NCBI GenBank assembly: GCA_000263395.1
Contig: AJXE01000007.1
Coordinates: forward strand, 1 to 64,000
Origin: Stutzerimonas stutzeri TS44
Lineage (GTDB): Bacteria > Pseudomonadota > Gammaproteobacteria > Pseudomonadales > Pseudomonadaceae
Direction: 5' to 3'
Length of the DNA stretch: 64,000 bases
Below the pieces are notes generated by a model. That model was not told where the DNA came from. It saw only the letters and a list, made by a program, of their open reading frames with translations, and did no database searches. Below, piece after piece: positions 9,607-21,164 of this stretch (positions within the stretch are counted from its first letter, which is position 1; each line of letters begins with the position of its first letter). A program made the translations under genes and the position numbers.

Positions 9607-10691
9607 CCCAGCAGCGCCACCGTCTTGATCTGCGCCCACAGCGCCTTGCCGGGAACCACGCCGAGCTGGTCCGCCGAACGCCGGGTGATGCGCGCCAGCA
9701 GCGGCGTGCCGCCGGCATCCAGGCGCACCAGCACGTGCGCCGGGGTATCGGCCGCCGCCAGTGCCTCGACACGGGCCGGCAGCAGGTTGCTGATGCTGCT
9801 GCCTTCGGCACGCTCCAGCGCCAGGCTGACGTCGCGCGCGTGCACGCGAAAACGCAGACGCTGGCCGATGGCCTGCGGGCGTTGCGAAACCAGTACCTCG
9901 CCGCCGGGAAATACCAGCCGGGTCAGGTGGTAGGCGGGATCGTGTTCGGCGATCTCGCCTTCGACCACCACGCCGGCGTCGTCGCTGAAGGCGGTTGGCA
10001 GGTCGAGCCGCGCCAGCGTCTCGCGCAGCTCGCCCTGGGCGATGGCGCGGCCCTGTTCGAGCAGCACCAGATGATCGGCCAGCCGCGCCACCTCGTCCGG
10101 TGAGTGGCTGACGTAGAGCACCGGGATATCCAGCTCGTCGTGCAGGCGCTCGAGATAGGGCAGGATTTCGTGCTTGCGCTTAAGGTCCAGCGCCGCCAGC
10201 GGTTCGTCCATCAGCAGCAGGCGCGGGCTGGTGAGCAGTGCGCGAGCCATGCCGACACGCTGGCGCTCGCCGCCGGACAGCCGCCCGGGCATGCGTTCGA
10301 GCAGATGGCCGATGCCCAGCAGGTCCACCGCCTGATCCCAGGCCACGCGCCGTTCCGCCGCCGCCACGCGCTTCATGCCGAATTCGAGGTTGCGCCGCAC
10401 CGAGAGGTGCGCGAACAGGTTGGCGTCCTGGAACACGTAACCGATGGCGCGCCGGTGCGGCGGTACGAACAGCCCGCGGGCGCTGTCCTGCCAGCATTCG
10501 CCGTTGATCTCCAGCTGCCCGCGGGCGCCGCGTTCCAGTCCGGCGACACAGCGCAGCAGCGTGGTCTTGCCAGAGCCGGAATGGCCGAACAGCGCCGTGA
10601 CGCCGCGCCCGGGCAGCGCCAGGTCGACGTCCAGGCGGAAGTCGGCGTAGTCCACGCGCAGACAGGCGCGAATTGCCTGGGCGCCGCTCAT
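9603..10691 (-). CDS. modC: Molybdate ABC transporter, ATP-binding protein
   Basis: A 362-residue ABC ATPase that powers molybdate import. It has Walker A '[12 protein letters not shown]', the signature '[16 protein letters not shown]' and Walker B '[12 protein letters not shown]'. The C-terminal 120 residues form a TOBE/mop-like regulatory domain of the kind that binds oxyanion in ModC. The start at 10691 gives the ATGA overlap with modB; a longer start three codons upstream is possible but less likely. Confidence 0.95.
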   Translation of the reverse strand: MSGAQAIRACLRVDYADFRLDVDLALPGRGVTALFGHSGSGKTTLLRCVAGLERGARGQLEINGECWQDSARGLFVPPHRRAIGYVFQDANLFAHLSVRRNLEFGMKRVAAAERRVAWDQAVDLLGIGHLLERMPGRLSGGERQRVGMARALLTSPRLLLMDEPLAALDLKRKHEILPYLERLHDELDIPVLYVSHSPDEVARLADHLVLLEQGRAIAQGELRETLARLDLPTAFSDDAGVVVEGEIAEHDPAYHLTRLVFPGGEVLVSQRPQAIGQRLRFRVHARDVSLALERAEGSSISNLLPARVEALAAADTPAHVLVRLDAGGTPLLARITRRSADQLGVVPGKALWAQIKTVALLG

Positions 10692-11368
10692 CCGCGCCAC
10701 CCCTGACGCTGACGGCTGCCATACAGCGCCAGCAGCACGAGGAAGGAGAACAGCAGCATGCCGCCGGCCAGCCAGTGCGCCTGGGCATACTCCATCGCCT
10801 CGACGTGATCGTAGATCTGCACCGAGACCACGCGGGTCTTTTCGGCAATGTTGCCGCCGATCATCAGCACCACGCCGAATTCACCGACGGTATGGGCGAA
10901 GCCGAGGATGCTGGCGGTGACGAAGCCTGATCGCGCCAGTGGCAGTACCACGCTGAAGAAACAGTCCCACGGGCTGGCGCGCAGCGTCGCGGCAGCTTCC
11001 AGCGGCGCATCGCCGATGGCCTCGAAGGCGTTCTGCAGCGGCTGCACCACGAAGGGCATCGAGTACAGCACCGAACCGACCACCAGGCCGGCGAAGCTGA
11101 ACGGCAACAGGCCCAGACCCAGGCTCTGGGTGAGCTGGCCGAGCAGTCCGTTCGGCCCCATCGCCACCAGCAGATAGAAGCCCAGCACGGTCGGCGGCAG
11201 CACCAGCGGCAGCGCCACCACCGCGCCGATCGGCCCGCGCCATTTGGAATGCGTGCGCGCCAGCCACCACGCCAGCGGCGTGCCGAGCAGCAACAGCAGC
11301 ACGGTGGTGGTGCTGGCCAGCTTGATGGTCAGCCAGATCGCCGCGAGATCGACGCTGTCGAGCATCAT
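10688..11368 (-). CDS. modB: Molybdate ABC transporter, permease
   Basis: A 226-residue inner-membrane permease with about five hydrophobic helices. The cytoplasmic EAA-loop is visible as '[20 protein letters not shown]', and '[15 protein letters not shown]' and '[12 protein letters not shown]' are typical of ModB. Two start codons in tandem (11368 and 11365) precede '[10 protein letters not shown]'. It is four bases downstream of the modA stop and overlaps modC. Confidence 0.95.
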   Translation of the reverse strand: MMLDSVDLAAIWLTIKLASTTTVLLLLLGTPLAWWLARTHSKWRGPIGAVVALPLVLPPTVLGFYLLVAMGPNGLLGQLTQSLGLGLLPFSFAGLVVGSVLYSMPFVVQPLQNAFEAIGDAPLEAAATLRASPWDCFFSVVLPLARSGFVTASILGFAHTVGEFGVVLMIGGNIAEKTRVVSVQIYDHVEAMEYAQAHWLAGGMLLFSFLVLLALYGSRQRQGWRG

Positions 11369-11372
11369 CGGT

Positions 11373-13136
<1,764 letters not shown>

Positions 13137-13250
13137 TCACGTCCGTATTTTGGCGCCTGAAACTGGATGCCCTGCCGTTGCCGGCGACCCGCAAACCCGC
13201 GGTCCCGGACAGCCTCGTGCAGCGCCTGCGAATCCTTCAGGACTCTCCCC

Positions 13251-15272
13251 ATGAAAAAGCTCTTCCTGCCCGCCGAAGCCTTGATGAACCGGCTCAGCTA
13301 TCCGATCAAGTTCGGCCTGCTCGGGCTGCTGGTTTTCGCCGCCTTCGCCAGCCTGATGCTGAGCCTGGCCGGCCAGCTCAACCGCACCATCGAGCGCTCG
13401 GAGAACGAGTTGGTCGCCTCCTCGCTGTTGCGACCGCTGGCCAAACTGGTGGAGCTGGTGCAGCAGCACCGCGGCATGTCGTCGATGCTGCTGGGTGGCA
13501 ACAGCGCGCTGGCCACGCGCCGCAGCGAGCGCGAGACGGATATCGAGGCGGCGCTGGCGCTGCTCGAACGCACGCTGGCCGAGGACAAGCGCGCGCTGCG
13601 CCAGTGGCAGGAAATCGGCCAGGCCTGGGGCGAGATCCGCCGCGACGGCCTGAGCTGGCCGCAGAGCCGCAACTTCCAGGCGCACACCGCGCTGATCGGC
13701 AAGCTGCTGAGCTTCCAGACCCAGCTGGCCGATGCCTATGGCCTGACCCTCGACCCTGAGGCGGAAACCTTCTACCTGATGTCCGCCGCGTTGCAGCACA
13801 TGCCCAGCCTGATCGAGCGCATCGGCCAGCTGCGTGGCAGCGGCGCGGCCGCGCTGGCACAGGGTAACGTCGACGATCAGCGGCGCACCGCGCTGATCGT
13901 GCTGAGCGAGCAGATCAAGACCGCCACCGTCGACATGCGCGACAGCCTGGACAAGGTCGTCGCGCTGCGTCCCGAGTTGCGCACGCGCCTCAGCGAGGCG
14001 GTGACGGCGATGGATGAGCGCGCCCAGAACATCGAGCGCGTCATGCATGCGCTGGTCTTCGAGGGCGATTTCACCAGCACCACCTCGGTGCAGTTCTTCG
14101 ACATGGCCACCGAGGCCATCGGCATCGGCTACAGCCAGATGCACGAGGTGCTGCTGCCGACCCTGGACCAGCTGTTGCACCAGCGCATCGCCGATGCCCG
14201 CCAGGTGCTGTACCTGAACCTCGCCGTGCTGGCCGCGGTGCTCGCGGTGATCGGCTACCTGTCGGTCGGCGCCTACCTGTCGGTGATGACCAGCATCCGC
14301 AGCCTGCGCGAAGGCAGCGAGAAGCTCGCCGCCGGCGACCTCACCACGCATATCCAGTTGGCGGCGCGTGACGAGCTGCGCTTTGTTGCCGGCAGCTTCA
14401 ACGACATGGCCGACGCCATGCGCCGGCTGATCGGCAACATCAGGGACAACTCCGATCATGTCGCCGATTCGGCGCGCAGCCTGGTCGCGGCATCCGGGCA
14501 GATCCACATCGCCTCGCAGTGCCAGAGCGATGCCGCGGCGAGCATGGCGGCGGCGGTCGAGCAGATGACCGTGGGTATCGAGAGCATCGCGCGCAACGCC
14601 GGCGATGCCGATGCGCTGGCGCAGCGTTCCGGCGAACTGTCGCGCCAGGGCGGCGAGATCGTCGCGGCGGTGGTCGAGGAAATCAGCCAGATCGCGGTGT
14701 CGGTGAGCGCCTCGGCACGCACCGTCGCCGAGCTGGGCGAGCGTTCCGGGCAGATTTCGGCGATCGTCGGGGTGATCGGCGATATCGCCGCGCAGACCAA
14801 CCTGCTGGCGCTGAACGCGGCGATCGAGGCCGCGCGTGCCGGCGAGCAGGGCCGTGGCTTCGCCGTGGTCGCCGACGAGGTGCGCAAGCTGGCCGAGCGC
14901 ACGGCGCAGTCGACCCAGGAAATCGCGCAGATGGTCACCACCATCCAGCAGGGCACCGAGGGCGCCGTGCAGGGCATGGAGCACGGCGTGGTGCGCGTCA
15001 ACGAAGGCGCCGCCCGCGCGCAGCGGGCCGGCGAGGCGATGGGCGGCATTCGCGAGGCGGCCAACCAGGTGCTCGACACCGTGGCGGAAATCTCCAATGC
15101 CCTGCGCGAGCAGAGCGCCGCCTCCGCCGAGATCGCCCAGCAGGTCAGCACCATCGCACGCATGGCCGAGGAAAACGGCGAGGCGGTCGGCAGCAACCAC
15201 CACACCGCCAGCCGCCTGAGCGACCTGGCTGGGACGCTGCTGGCCAACGTCAGCCGCTTCAAGGCGGGCTGA
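13251..15272 (+). CDS. Methyl-accepting chemotaxis protein with NIT-like sensor domain
   Basis: A 673-residue chemoreceptor. TM1 is about residues 17-40, a large periplasmic helical domain follows (about 41-318), TM2 is about 321-343, then HAMP and a long cytoplasmic signalling coiled coil. The hairpin tip '[20 protein letters not shown]' and '[16 protein letters not shown]' are unmistakable. The periplasmic part begins with '[18 protein letters not shown]' (QHRG at about 72-75), which resembles the conserved R-G-S core of NIT domains that sense nitrate/nitrite; this assignment is by eye. No C-terminal CheR-docking pentapeptide is seen. It is divergent from modEABC, which supplies the cofactor metal for nitrate reductase. 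Confidence 0.85.
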   Translation: MKKLFLPAEALMNRLSYPIKFGLLGLLVFAAFASLMLSLAGQLNRTIERSENELVASSLLRPLAKLVELVQQHRGMSSMLLGGNSALATRRSERETDIEAALALLERTLAEDKRALRQWQEIGQAWGEIRRDGLSWPQSRNFQAHTALIGKLLSFQTQLADAYGLTLDPEAETFYLMSAALQHMPSLIERIGQLRGSGAAALAQGNVDDQRRTALIVLSEQIKTATVDMRDSLDKVVALRPELRTRLSEAVTAMDERAQNIERVMHALVFEGDFTSTTSVQFFDMATEAIGIGYSQMHEVLLPTLDQLLHQRIADARQVLYLNLAVLAAVLAVIGYLSVGAYLSVMTSIRSLREGSEKLAAGDLTTHIQLAARDELRFVAGSFNDMADAMRRLIGNIRDNSDHVADSARSLVAASGQIHIASQCQSDAAASMAAAVEQMTVGIESIARNAGDADALAQRSGELSRQGGEIVAAVVEEISQIAVSVSASARTVAELGERSGQISAIVGVIGDIAAQTNLLALNAAIEAARAGEQGRGFAVVADEVRKLAERTAQSTQEIAQMVTTIQQGTEGAVQGMEHGVVRVNEGAARAQRAGEAMGGIREAANQVLDTVAEISNALREQSAASAEIAQQVSTIARMAEENGEAVGSNHHTASRLSDLAGTLLANVSRFKAG

Positions 15273-15273
15273 A

Positions 15274-15291
15274 CCGGCGAAGAGGCGCCGG
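15274..15291. terminator. GC-rich hairpin between convergent genes
   Basis: CCGGCG-aagagg-CGCCGG follows the chemoreceptor stop by two bases, in the 43-bp gap before the convergent channel gene ends. There is no T-run, so terminator function is only a possibility. Confidence 0.3.
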
Positions 15292-15315
15292 CTCGCGCCG
15301 CGGCGCCGCCGGCGT

Positions 15316-15975
15316 TCAGCGCCGCACGATGGTCAGGCCGATCAGGCGCGACACCACCAGGGCGATGTACATCACCCCGGCGATTTCTTCGAGCATCACC
15401 AGCGCGCGCGCCTGCGGCGTCACGGGCAGGATGTCGCCCAGGCCGACGCCGGAGAGCAAGGTGACGCTGAGGAACAGCATCTCCATCCAGCTGCGCGGCG
15501 AATCCGGCTGGGTGGCGCCGGTGAAACTGCCGGGATAGAGCATCTGGCAGGTCATGAAGACATAGGCGAAGGCCCATGCCAGCAGGGTGAAGGTCGCGCC
15601 CACGGCGAACAGCTCGTCGGTGGTGGCGCGCTGATCTTCGTTCATGTAGCCGATCAGGCTGGCGGTCGCGTAGAAATAGAAACTCGCCTCCAGCACGAAC
15701 AGGCAGAGGTCGAGCCACGGCCTTGCCATGAACACGACGATGGCGTTCAGCGCGACGATCACCGCCACCAGGCTGAAGGCCATGATGTGCTGGGTCGGGC
15801 CGCGGCGCACCATGCGCAGCGCCGACACCAGCACGATCGCGCTGAACGCGCCGAAGAACGCGCGCGGTTCGGGCAACTCTTCCATGAACGGGTAGAGCAC
15901 GATGCCCAGCAGCTGGATCAGCAGCAGGCCGGCGGACGGGTACTGCACGACGTAGTGCCACGGCTGGCGTTTCAT
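15316..15975 (-). CDS. Putative ion channel, Ion_trans_2 type
   Basis: A 219-residue membrane protein with about six hydrophobic segments (around residues 12-30, 40-52, 65-83, 88-108, 122-145 and 195-215). Between the last two is a pore-loop-like region ending 'LSVTLLSGVGLGDILPVTP', followed by 'LVMLEEIAGVMYIALVVSRLIG'. This is the layout of a K+-channel pore (filter, then inner helix), but the filter reads S-G-V-G-L-G-D instead of T-V-G-Y-G-D. Ion selectivity is therefore uncertain. It is five bases downstream of the symporter gene and probably cotranscribed with it. Confidence 0.75.
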   Translation of the reverse strand: MKRQPWHYVVQYPSAGLLLIQLLGIVLYPFMEELPEPRAFFGAFSAIVLVSALRMVRRGPTQHIMAFSLVAVIVALNAIVVFMARPWLDLCLFVLEASFYFYATASLIGYMNEDQRATTDELFAVGATFTLLAWAFAYVFMTCQMLYPGSFTGATQPDSPRSWMEMLFLSVTLLSGVGLGDILPVTPQARALVMLEEIAGVMYIALVVSRLIGLTIVRR

Positions 15976-15979
15976 GGCT

Positions 15980-17212
15980 TCAACTCCGCTCGCCGGCCAG
16001 GTGCTGCACGACGACGCTGCCGGTGATGTCGCCCTGCACGTTGATCGCGGTGCGGATGGTGTCCAGCAGGCGGTCGATCGGCAACAGGATGGCGATGGCC
16101 TCGGCCGGCAATCCCACCGCCTGCAGCACCATCACCATCGTCACCATGCCGGCGCTGGGAATCCCCGGCGCGCCGATCGAGGCGACCATCGCGGTGAAGA
16201 ACACCACGGCCTGCTGGCCGAGCGTCAGGTCGATGCCCACCAGGTTGGCGACGAACAGCGCCGCGGCCGCCTCGTACAGCGCGGTGCCGTCCATGTTCAT
16301 GGTGGCGCCCAGCGGCAGGACGAAGCCGGCGTAGCGCTTGTCCACCTTGAGGTTTTCCTCGGCACAGCGGATCGACACCGGCAGCGTTGCCGAGCTGGAG
16401 CTGGTGGCGAACGCGGTGATCAGCGCATCCCGCGCACCGCGCCAGAACCACAGCGGCGAGCGGCCAGTGGTGAAGTAGAGGATCAGCGGCAGCACCACCG
16501 CGCCGTGGAACAGCGTGGTGGCGAAGACCAGCATGACGAAGCCGCCGACCGCCGAGAGCAGCGCGGCGTCCTGCTCGGCGACCAGGCGGATCAGCAGCGC
16601 GAGGATGCCCAGTGGCGCCAGCCACATGATCCAGCCGACGATGCGCAGCAGCATATCGAGGAATTCCTGCAGCAGGTTGAGGATGCCGCGGTAGCGCTCG
16701 CCACCGACCACCAGCGCGATGCCGACGAACAGCGCGAAGACCACCACGGCCAGCACGTTGTTCTCGGCGAAGGCGGCGAACGGGTTCTGGAACAATCCGG
16801 CGAAGAAGTGCTGGAAGAACTCCGGCAGGGTCAGTTGGCCTGCTTGGAAATCGGCCAGCTGATCGGCGAACAGGTCCAGCGACAGCCCTGCACCGGGCTT
16901 GAAGATGTTCGCCACGGTCAGCGCCAGCAGCATGGCCAGCGCCGTGGTGCTGGTGAAGTAGACCAGCGTGGAGAGCCACACCCGGTGCACCTGCTGATGC
17001 TGCTGCAGGCTGGCCACGCCGACCGCGATGGAGGTGAACACCAGCGGGATCAGCACCATCTTGAGCATGCCGATGAACACGCTGGAGACCAGCCCGGCGG
17101 CATACAGCGTGCCTTCACGCAGGGCGACTTCCTCGGGCTGACCGCCGACGAGCCAGCCGATCAGCACGCCGAGGCAGGCGGCGACGAGAATCTGCAGGTT
17201 GAGACTGGGCAT
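15980..17212 (-). CDS. Dicarboxylate/glutamate:cation symporter (DAACS family)
   Basis: A 410-residue member of the GltP/DctA family that imports C4-dicarboxylates or acidic amino acids with Na+ or H+. The serine-rich 'ATSSSSATLPVS' hairpin, 'GATMNMDGTALYE' and 'IGAPGIPSAGMV' are the core substrate- and ion-binding motifs. About eight membrane helices are visible. GltP-like and DctA-like substrates cannot be separated by eye. It appears to head a two-gene operon with the channel gene. Its upstream region contains the structured 540-bp element. Confidence 0.9.
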   Translation of the reverse strand: MPSLNLQILVAACLGVLIGWLVGGQPEEVALREGTLYAAGLVSSVFIGMLKMVLIPLVFTSIAVGVASLQQHQQVHRVWLSTLVYFTSTTALAMLLALTVANIFKPGAGLSLDLFADQLADFQAGQLTLPEFFQHFFAGLFQNPFAAFAENNVLAVVVFALFVGIALVVGGERYRGILNLLQEFLDMLLRIVGWIMWLAPLGILALLIRLVAEQDAALLSAVGGFVMLVFATTLFHGAVVLPLILYFTTGRSPLWFWRGARDALITAFATSSSSATLPVSIRCAEENLKVDKRYAGFVLPLGATMNMDGTALYEAAAALFVANLVGIDLTLGQQAVVFFTAMVASIGAPGIPSAGMVTMVMVLQAVGLPAEAIAILLPIDRLLDTIRTAINVQGDITGSVVVQHLAGERS

Positions 17213-17432
17213 GGGGTGTCCTTGTCGTTTCTTGTTGTTGCCGATGGGCCGGGTGGTGCTTTGGGGGCGCGGTTCGCTGGGAGGGAATGATACAGAGCGG
17301 TGGGGTGGCGGGTATGGGCCTTTGCGTGTTCGGCGTTCTCATGGAATGGAGAAAGTCGTGCGCCTGGCATCTGCCAGCTTTTTAGGTTTGTTGGTCTGGA
17401 GATCGGGGCGATTACTGGGTGTAGTGATGGTT

Positions 17433-17974
17433 CTGGTTTCGGCCCCCCGGCCGAGTCACTTTCTCTTTGCTCGCGCGAAAGAGAAAGTAACCAAAGAGAA
17501 AGCGCGCCCGACATCCGGGTTTTGCTGCGCAAAACTTCCCTCCCTCCGGTGCCGCTCCGGGGGCACGTCACGAAGGGACGTCCCTGTCCCTTCGTGACTC
17601 GCTCGGCGTCCTGCCTCGCGTCCCCCTGCGCGACACCTCCACTCGGCCTCCTGACGGGGAAGGAGTCCGAGTCGCCTGGAAGATCGAGAAGCAAGCTTCA
17701 CTGTGCTTGGCTTTGGCTTTTTCTCTGCACAGCCTGTCAGGCGGCACCCACCGCCCCTTTCAGGAGGGTGAGCGCAATCGTTGCGTAAGGGGTTGAGCCG
17801 CATGGATGCGGCGAAAGGCTTAAAGGGCCAAGGATGGCCCTTGTAAGCCGACTCCTGGAGCAGCGATGCAGCGAACGGACCCTGCGCGTAGCGCAGGGCC
17901 GGATGCAGGGGCAAGCGTTTTTGCTTACTTTTTTCGCGACTGAAAAAAGTGAGTCGCCCAGCAGGGCGAAACCA
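17433..17974 (+). repeat. Structured noncoding element, copy A (about 542 bp, inverted relative to copy B)
   Basis: This stretch aligns almost end to end with the reverse complement of 50170-50714. Both ends begin with TGGTTTCG, a G/C dyad, then GAGTCACTTT and a long hairpin arm, so the element has imperfect terminal inverted repeats. The left end carries ACTTTCTCTTT...AAAGAGAAAGT and the right end ACTTTTTTC...GAAAAAAGT. Several open frames cross it but none has coding character. It occupies most of the 992-bp gap 17213-18204; I see nothing else supportable in the flanks except likely promoters for the divergent genes. Confidence 0.85.
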
Positions 17975-18204
17975 GGCGAGCAAGCAACTCGCCAATTGCC
18001 ATGAAAGCAAAACCTTCAGTCAATCCCCCCAAAAAACTGCCAGTCTCCAGACCTACGAGCGCCCCGTTTCGCCGGCAAGCATCGGCGCGTAACCAGCACC
18101 TTCCAGTGCGTGCCGGGATGAGCGCGTACCTACGACTTCAGGCAAACTCCTGCCGTACTGGCGATTGGCTATATTGAGATCTTGCCGTTCCTCCCAGGTG
18201 CCTG

Positions 18205-19329
18205 ATGCCAGACCATCCGTTCACGGAAGCGACCACCCGTTCGTCCGTATCCCGTCGTGCGTTCTATCCACGCTTCATTGGATTGGGCGTGGGCTTCCTC
18301 TGCGCCGCCGCCGTGTTCCTCGAGCGACCGGCGACGCCGGCCTGGACCTGGGCGCTGCTGATCGGCTTCTGTTATCTGTGGCCGTTCCTTGCCTTCTGGC
18401 TGAGCCTCCGTTCGCTGTCGCCGTTGCGCACCGAGCGTCGCCAGGTGCTGTTCGATTCGCTGCTGGGCGGCTTCTTCATCGGTGCCATGCAGTACAACAC
18501 GCTGCCCAGCGCGATGATGCTGTCGATGCTGGCGATGAACAACTGCGCCACCGGCGGCGCAGCGTTCGTTCTGCGCGGCTTGCTGGCGCAAGCGGTCGGC
18601 ATGCTGCTGGCCGGGCTGTTGCTGGGCTTCGGCTTCGCGCCGCAGACCAGCCAGATGCAGATCTACGCCTGCATTCCGATGCTGATCGTTCATCCGCTGG
18701 TGATCGGTATGGTGCTCTACCGGCTGGCCATGCAGCTGGCCCGGCACAAGCAGGCGCTGCGCGAGCTGAGCCGGACCGACGGGTTGACCGGGCTGTTCAA
18801 CCGCAGACACTGGGACGAGCTGTTCAAGCTGGAATTCAGCCATCGCCAGGCCCGTGGCGGCCATGCGGTGCTGGCGCTGATCGATGTCGATCATTTCAAG
18901 AACATCAATGACCGCTACGGGCATCCGCTGGGCGATGTGGTGTTGCGGCAGGTGAGCGCCTGCATCGGCCGCAACCTGCGGGTCGGCGATCTGTCGGGGC
19001 GCTATGGCGGGGATGAGTTCTGTGTGCTGCTGCCCGCTACCAGTGGCGACCTCGCGCGCGCGGTGATGGAGCGGCTGCGCGAGGATATCGCACGGCTGGA
19101 TTTCGACAGCGCGCCGCAGCTGTCGACCAGCCTGAGCATCGGCATCGCGGCCTTCGAGCCGGGCATGCAGGATTCGCTGGAGTGGATCGCCGCCGCCGAC
19201 CGGGCGCTGTACGCGGCCAAGCAGGACGGGCGCAATCGCATCAGCGTCGCGCCGCCGTTGGCGTCTCAGGAGGCTCCGCTGGTCGCCGCGCTGTGTGTCT
19301 GCGTCTCAGCTGGCCAGTCGCGCGAGTAA
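18205..19329 (+). CDS. Membrane-bound diguanylate cyclase (MASE2-GGDEF)
   Basis: A 374-residue AdrA-like protein. The N-terminal about 185 residues hold five to six membrane helices resembling a MASE2 sensor. The GGDEF domain follows ('ELSRTDGLTGLFNRRHWDE', 'LIDVDHFKNINDRYGH') with an intact GGDEF active site at residues 268-272. An RxxD product-inhibition site (RVGD, 259-262) lies exactly five residues before it. It should therefore make cyclic-di-GMP from GTP with feedback control. The last 24 bases overlap the end of the convergent ankyrin gene. Confidence 0.92.
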   Translation: MPDHPFTEATTRSSVSRRAFYPRFIGLGVGFLCAAAVFLERPATPAWTWALLIGFCYLWPFLAFWLSLRSLSPLRTERRQVLFDSLLGGFFIGAMQYNTLPSAMMLSMLAMNNCATGGAAFVLRGLLAQAVGMLLAGLLLGFGFAPQTSQMQIYACIPMLIVHPLVIGMVLYRLAMQLARHKQALRELSRTDGLTGLFNRRHWDELFKLEFSHRQARGGHAVLALIDVDHFKNINDRYGHPLGDVVLRQVSACIGRNLRVGDLSGRYGGDEFCVLLPATSGDLARAVMERLREDIARLDFDSAPQLSTSLSIGIAAFEPGMQDSLEWIAAADRALYAAKQDGRNRISVAPPLASQEAPLVAALCVCVSAGQSRE

Positions 19330-19863
19330 TGCCTGAGTGTCGGTCGCGCCCATCAGCGCCGCAGCAGTCAGTGCCGTCGCACCGCCCGCATCGCGAGCAT
19401 GCGGATCGGCCCCTTGGGCGATCAGGTATTCGACGATCTCGCTGCGGTTGAACATCGCGGCGATCATCAGCGCGGTGCGGCCGTCGGGCGAGGCGCCCTC
19501 GACGTCGGCGCCGTGTTCGAGCAGCAGGCGGATCATCGGCAGGTCACCCTTGAACGCGGCGCCCGCCAGCGGTGTCTGGCCGCGCGCATTGCGCAGCTGC
19601 GGATCGGCGTCGTGCTGCAGCAGCAGGCGCACGGTATCGAGATGACCGTGGTAGCTGGCGAGCATCAGCAGGCTGTCGCCGGCATGGTTGCGCAGGTTGG
19701 CCGGCAGCCCCTGGGCGAGCAGTTCGCCGAGCCGGTCGCTGTCGCCCTTGCGCGCGCAGTCGAAGACCTGTTCGGCGAAGGCGAGGGTGGCGTCGTCCAG
19801 TTCGGGGGTTGGCTTGGGCGCTTGCATGTTCGGCTCCTGGGGCATGGCGGCGATGGCGCTCAT
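19306..19863 (-). CDS. Ankyrin repeat protein
   Basis: A 185-residue protein with four consecutive ankyrin repeats from about residue 50 ('AGDSLLMLASYHGHLDTVRL', 'RGQTPLAGAAFKGDLPMIRL', 'DGRTALMIAAMFNRSEIVEY', and a final partial one) after a helical N-terminus. No signal peptide is evident, so it is probably cytoplasmic. Similar small ankyrin proteins in pseudomonads often sit near peroxidase or catalase genes; a cytochrome peroxidase remnant lies 100 bp upstream here. Start could be at MSAIAAM (used) or at a later Met. Confidence 0.85.
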   Translation of the reverse strand: MSAIAAMPQEPNMQAPKPTPELDDATLAFAEQVFDCARKGDSDRLGELLAQGLPANLRNHAGDSLLMLASYHGHLDTVRLLLQHDADPQLRNARGQTPLAGAAFKGDLPMIRLLLEHGADVEGASPDGRTALMIAAMFNRSEIVEYLIAQGADPHARDAGGATALTAAALMGATDTQALLARLAS

Positions 19864-19962
19864 TGTCGGCCGCGCTTACGGCGCCGGCCAGCGGAGTCTG
19901 TCTATGCCGTGGATAGCCGCGCTTTATCCAGTGCCGCGAGAGGCGCCGGATAAAGCGGTGCC

Positions 19963-20085
19963 TCAGAGCGTGCGCAGGAAGGCGAGCAGATCAGCCTTCT
20001 CCTGCTGGCTGAGGTGACGCTGCAGGACCAGGTTGAAGAATTCCACGCTGTCTTCGAGGGAGCTGTGCGTTTGGCATGTGCATGC
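19963..20085 (-). pseudogene. C-terminal remnant of a di-haem cytochrome c peroxidase
   Basis: About 35 codons on the minus strand read 'HSSLEDSVEFFN...HLSQQEKADLLAFLRTL' and then a stop. This is the typical end of MauG/CcpA-type di-haem cytochrome c peroxidases ('..SLEDVVEFYN...L..QEKADLVAFL..L'). Nothing upstream continues the family: no CxxCH motif and no start codon are attached, and the frame extends only as a shadow of the DUF3820 gene. It looks like a gene deleted except for its 3' end. Confidence 0.65.
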
Positions 20086-20184
20086 GTCGAAACTTATGCC
20101 GGATCGATAAAAGGCCACTGGCCAGCGAACGCCGCGCCGCAGTCCTGTGGCAGTATTCGCCGTCCCGCCGAGCCGAGCGCCTCG

Positions 20185-20397
20185 ATGAAACCCGAAGACC
20201 TGCAACGACTGGTCACCCAGACCATGCCCTACGGCAAGTACAAGGGCCGGCTGATCGCCGATCTGCCCGGCCACTACCTCAACTGGTTCGCCCGGGTCGG
20301 CTTTCCGCCGGGCGATATCGGCCGCCTGCTGGCGCTGATGCAGGAGATCGATCACAACGGCCTCAAGCCGCTGCTCGAGCCGCTGCGCCGGCGCTGA
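20185..20397 (+). CDS. DUF3820 family protein
   Basis: A 70-residue protein matching the small DUF3820 family, which is annotated in P. aeruginosa as a putative quorum-sensing-regulated factor. Key conserved pieces are 'TMPYGKYKGRLIADLPGHYLNWF' (given here only as recognition; the core is YGKYKG and DLP-YL-WF) and the basic C-terminus. The molecular role is unknown. The start at 20185 is the only ATG just before the conserved part. It converges on the next gene with no gap. Confidence 0.85.
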   Translation: MKPEDLQRLVTQTMPYGKYKGRLIADLPGHYLNWFARVGFPPGDIGRLLALMQEIDHNGLKPLLEPLRRR

Positions 20398-20931
20398 TCA
20401 GTCCGCTTCGAGTTCGGCCTTGAGCGCATCGAGCGCCGGCGCGGCATAGATGCCGACTTCCACCGCCAGCTGCATCACCCGTTCGACATCGCAGCTGTAG
20501 ACCAGTACGGTCTGCAGTTCGTCGTCCAGCGGCTCGCTGAAATCCACCAGCACGTAGCCGCCTTTCTCCGGGTAGAGGCTGCTCAGCTGCACCTGGATGC
20601 GATTAAGCGCCTTCAGCGGCTCGGTCTTGGCCAGCTGCTTGGCCTTGAGCACGAACGACACCTGCGGGCCGAACGAGGCGACGATGCGCTCGAACAGCTG
20701 CTGGTAATCGTCGGCCTGGAACAGCACGGTTTCGGGCAGGCTGCCGACGACCACCCATTCGCCCAGGGGGATGGGGAAGTCGTCGTCATAGTTGATGTCC
20801 GGGTTCGCGGCGAGAAAGGCCGCCGGGTCGGCATAGGCCTGCGCCGCTTCGTCGGCGATCCGCGCTATTTCTTCGTCGCTCATGCAGCCAGAGCCGATCA
20901 GGCGAAGCAGTTCTTCGAGTTGGTCTTTCAT
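20398..20931 (-). CDS. Conserved acidic protein of unknown function
   Basis: A 177-residue soluble, acidic protein. I recognise no catalytic motif. The N-terminal about 60 residues are helical and rich in Asp/Glu; the rest alternates strands and helices ('WVVVGSLPETVLFQADDYQQ', 'GYVLVDFSEPLDDELQTVLV'). It may belong to the DUF6630 group, but that is from memory and weak. The ATG at 20931 follows a TGCCCC leader with a poor ribosome site; an upstream alternative would add ten residues. It converges directly on DUF3820. Confidence 0.7.
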   Translation of the reverse strand: MKDQLEELLRLIGSGCMSDEEIARIADEAAQAYADPAAFLAANPDINYDDDFPIPLGEWVVVGSLPETVLFQADDYQQLFERIVASFGPQVSFVLKAKQLAKTEPLKALNRIQVQLSSLYPEKGGYVLVDFSEPLDDELQTVLVYSCDVERVMQLAVEVGIYAAPALDALKAELEAD

Positions 20932-21164
20932 GGGGCAGTCCTGGTCAGGGGACGCAAGCATAACCGAGACGGAGCCGGCTACCGCGTGATCATGCCCCAG
21001 GGGGTATAGGGCACAAAGATATATTCGAAACGGTTCTAAGCTTATTCCGTTACTGGATGAAGGGTTATGCCTGTGTTAGCTTCGGGTCGCTGCGACAGAC
21101 TGCCGCACTGCCTGACGGCGCTGGCGCAGAAGAAATCAGAAAATAAACGCTGATGAGGGGTTGC

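Noticed and set aside
17456-18010. ORFs in the 17.2-18.2 kb gap
   Set aside because: They translate the structured repeat, which recurs at 50.2 kb; the peptide is low-complexity and not shaped like a protein.
21067-21153. Possible 28-codon leader ORF (ATG after GAAGGGTT) just upstream of tsdB
   Set aside because: No conservation evidence, and it ends on the tsdB ribosome site; too little to call it a leader peptide.
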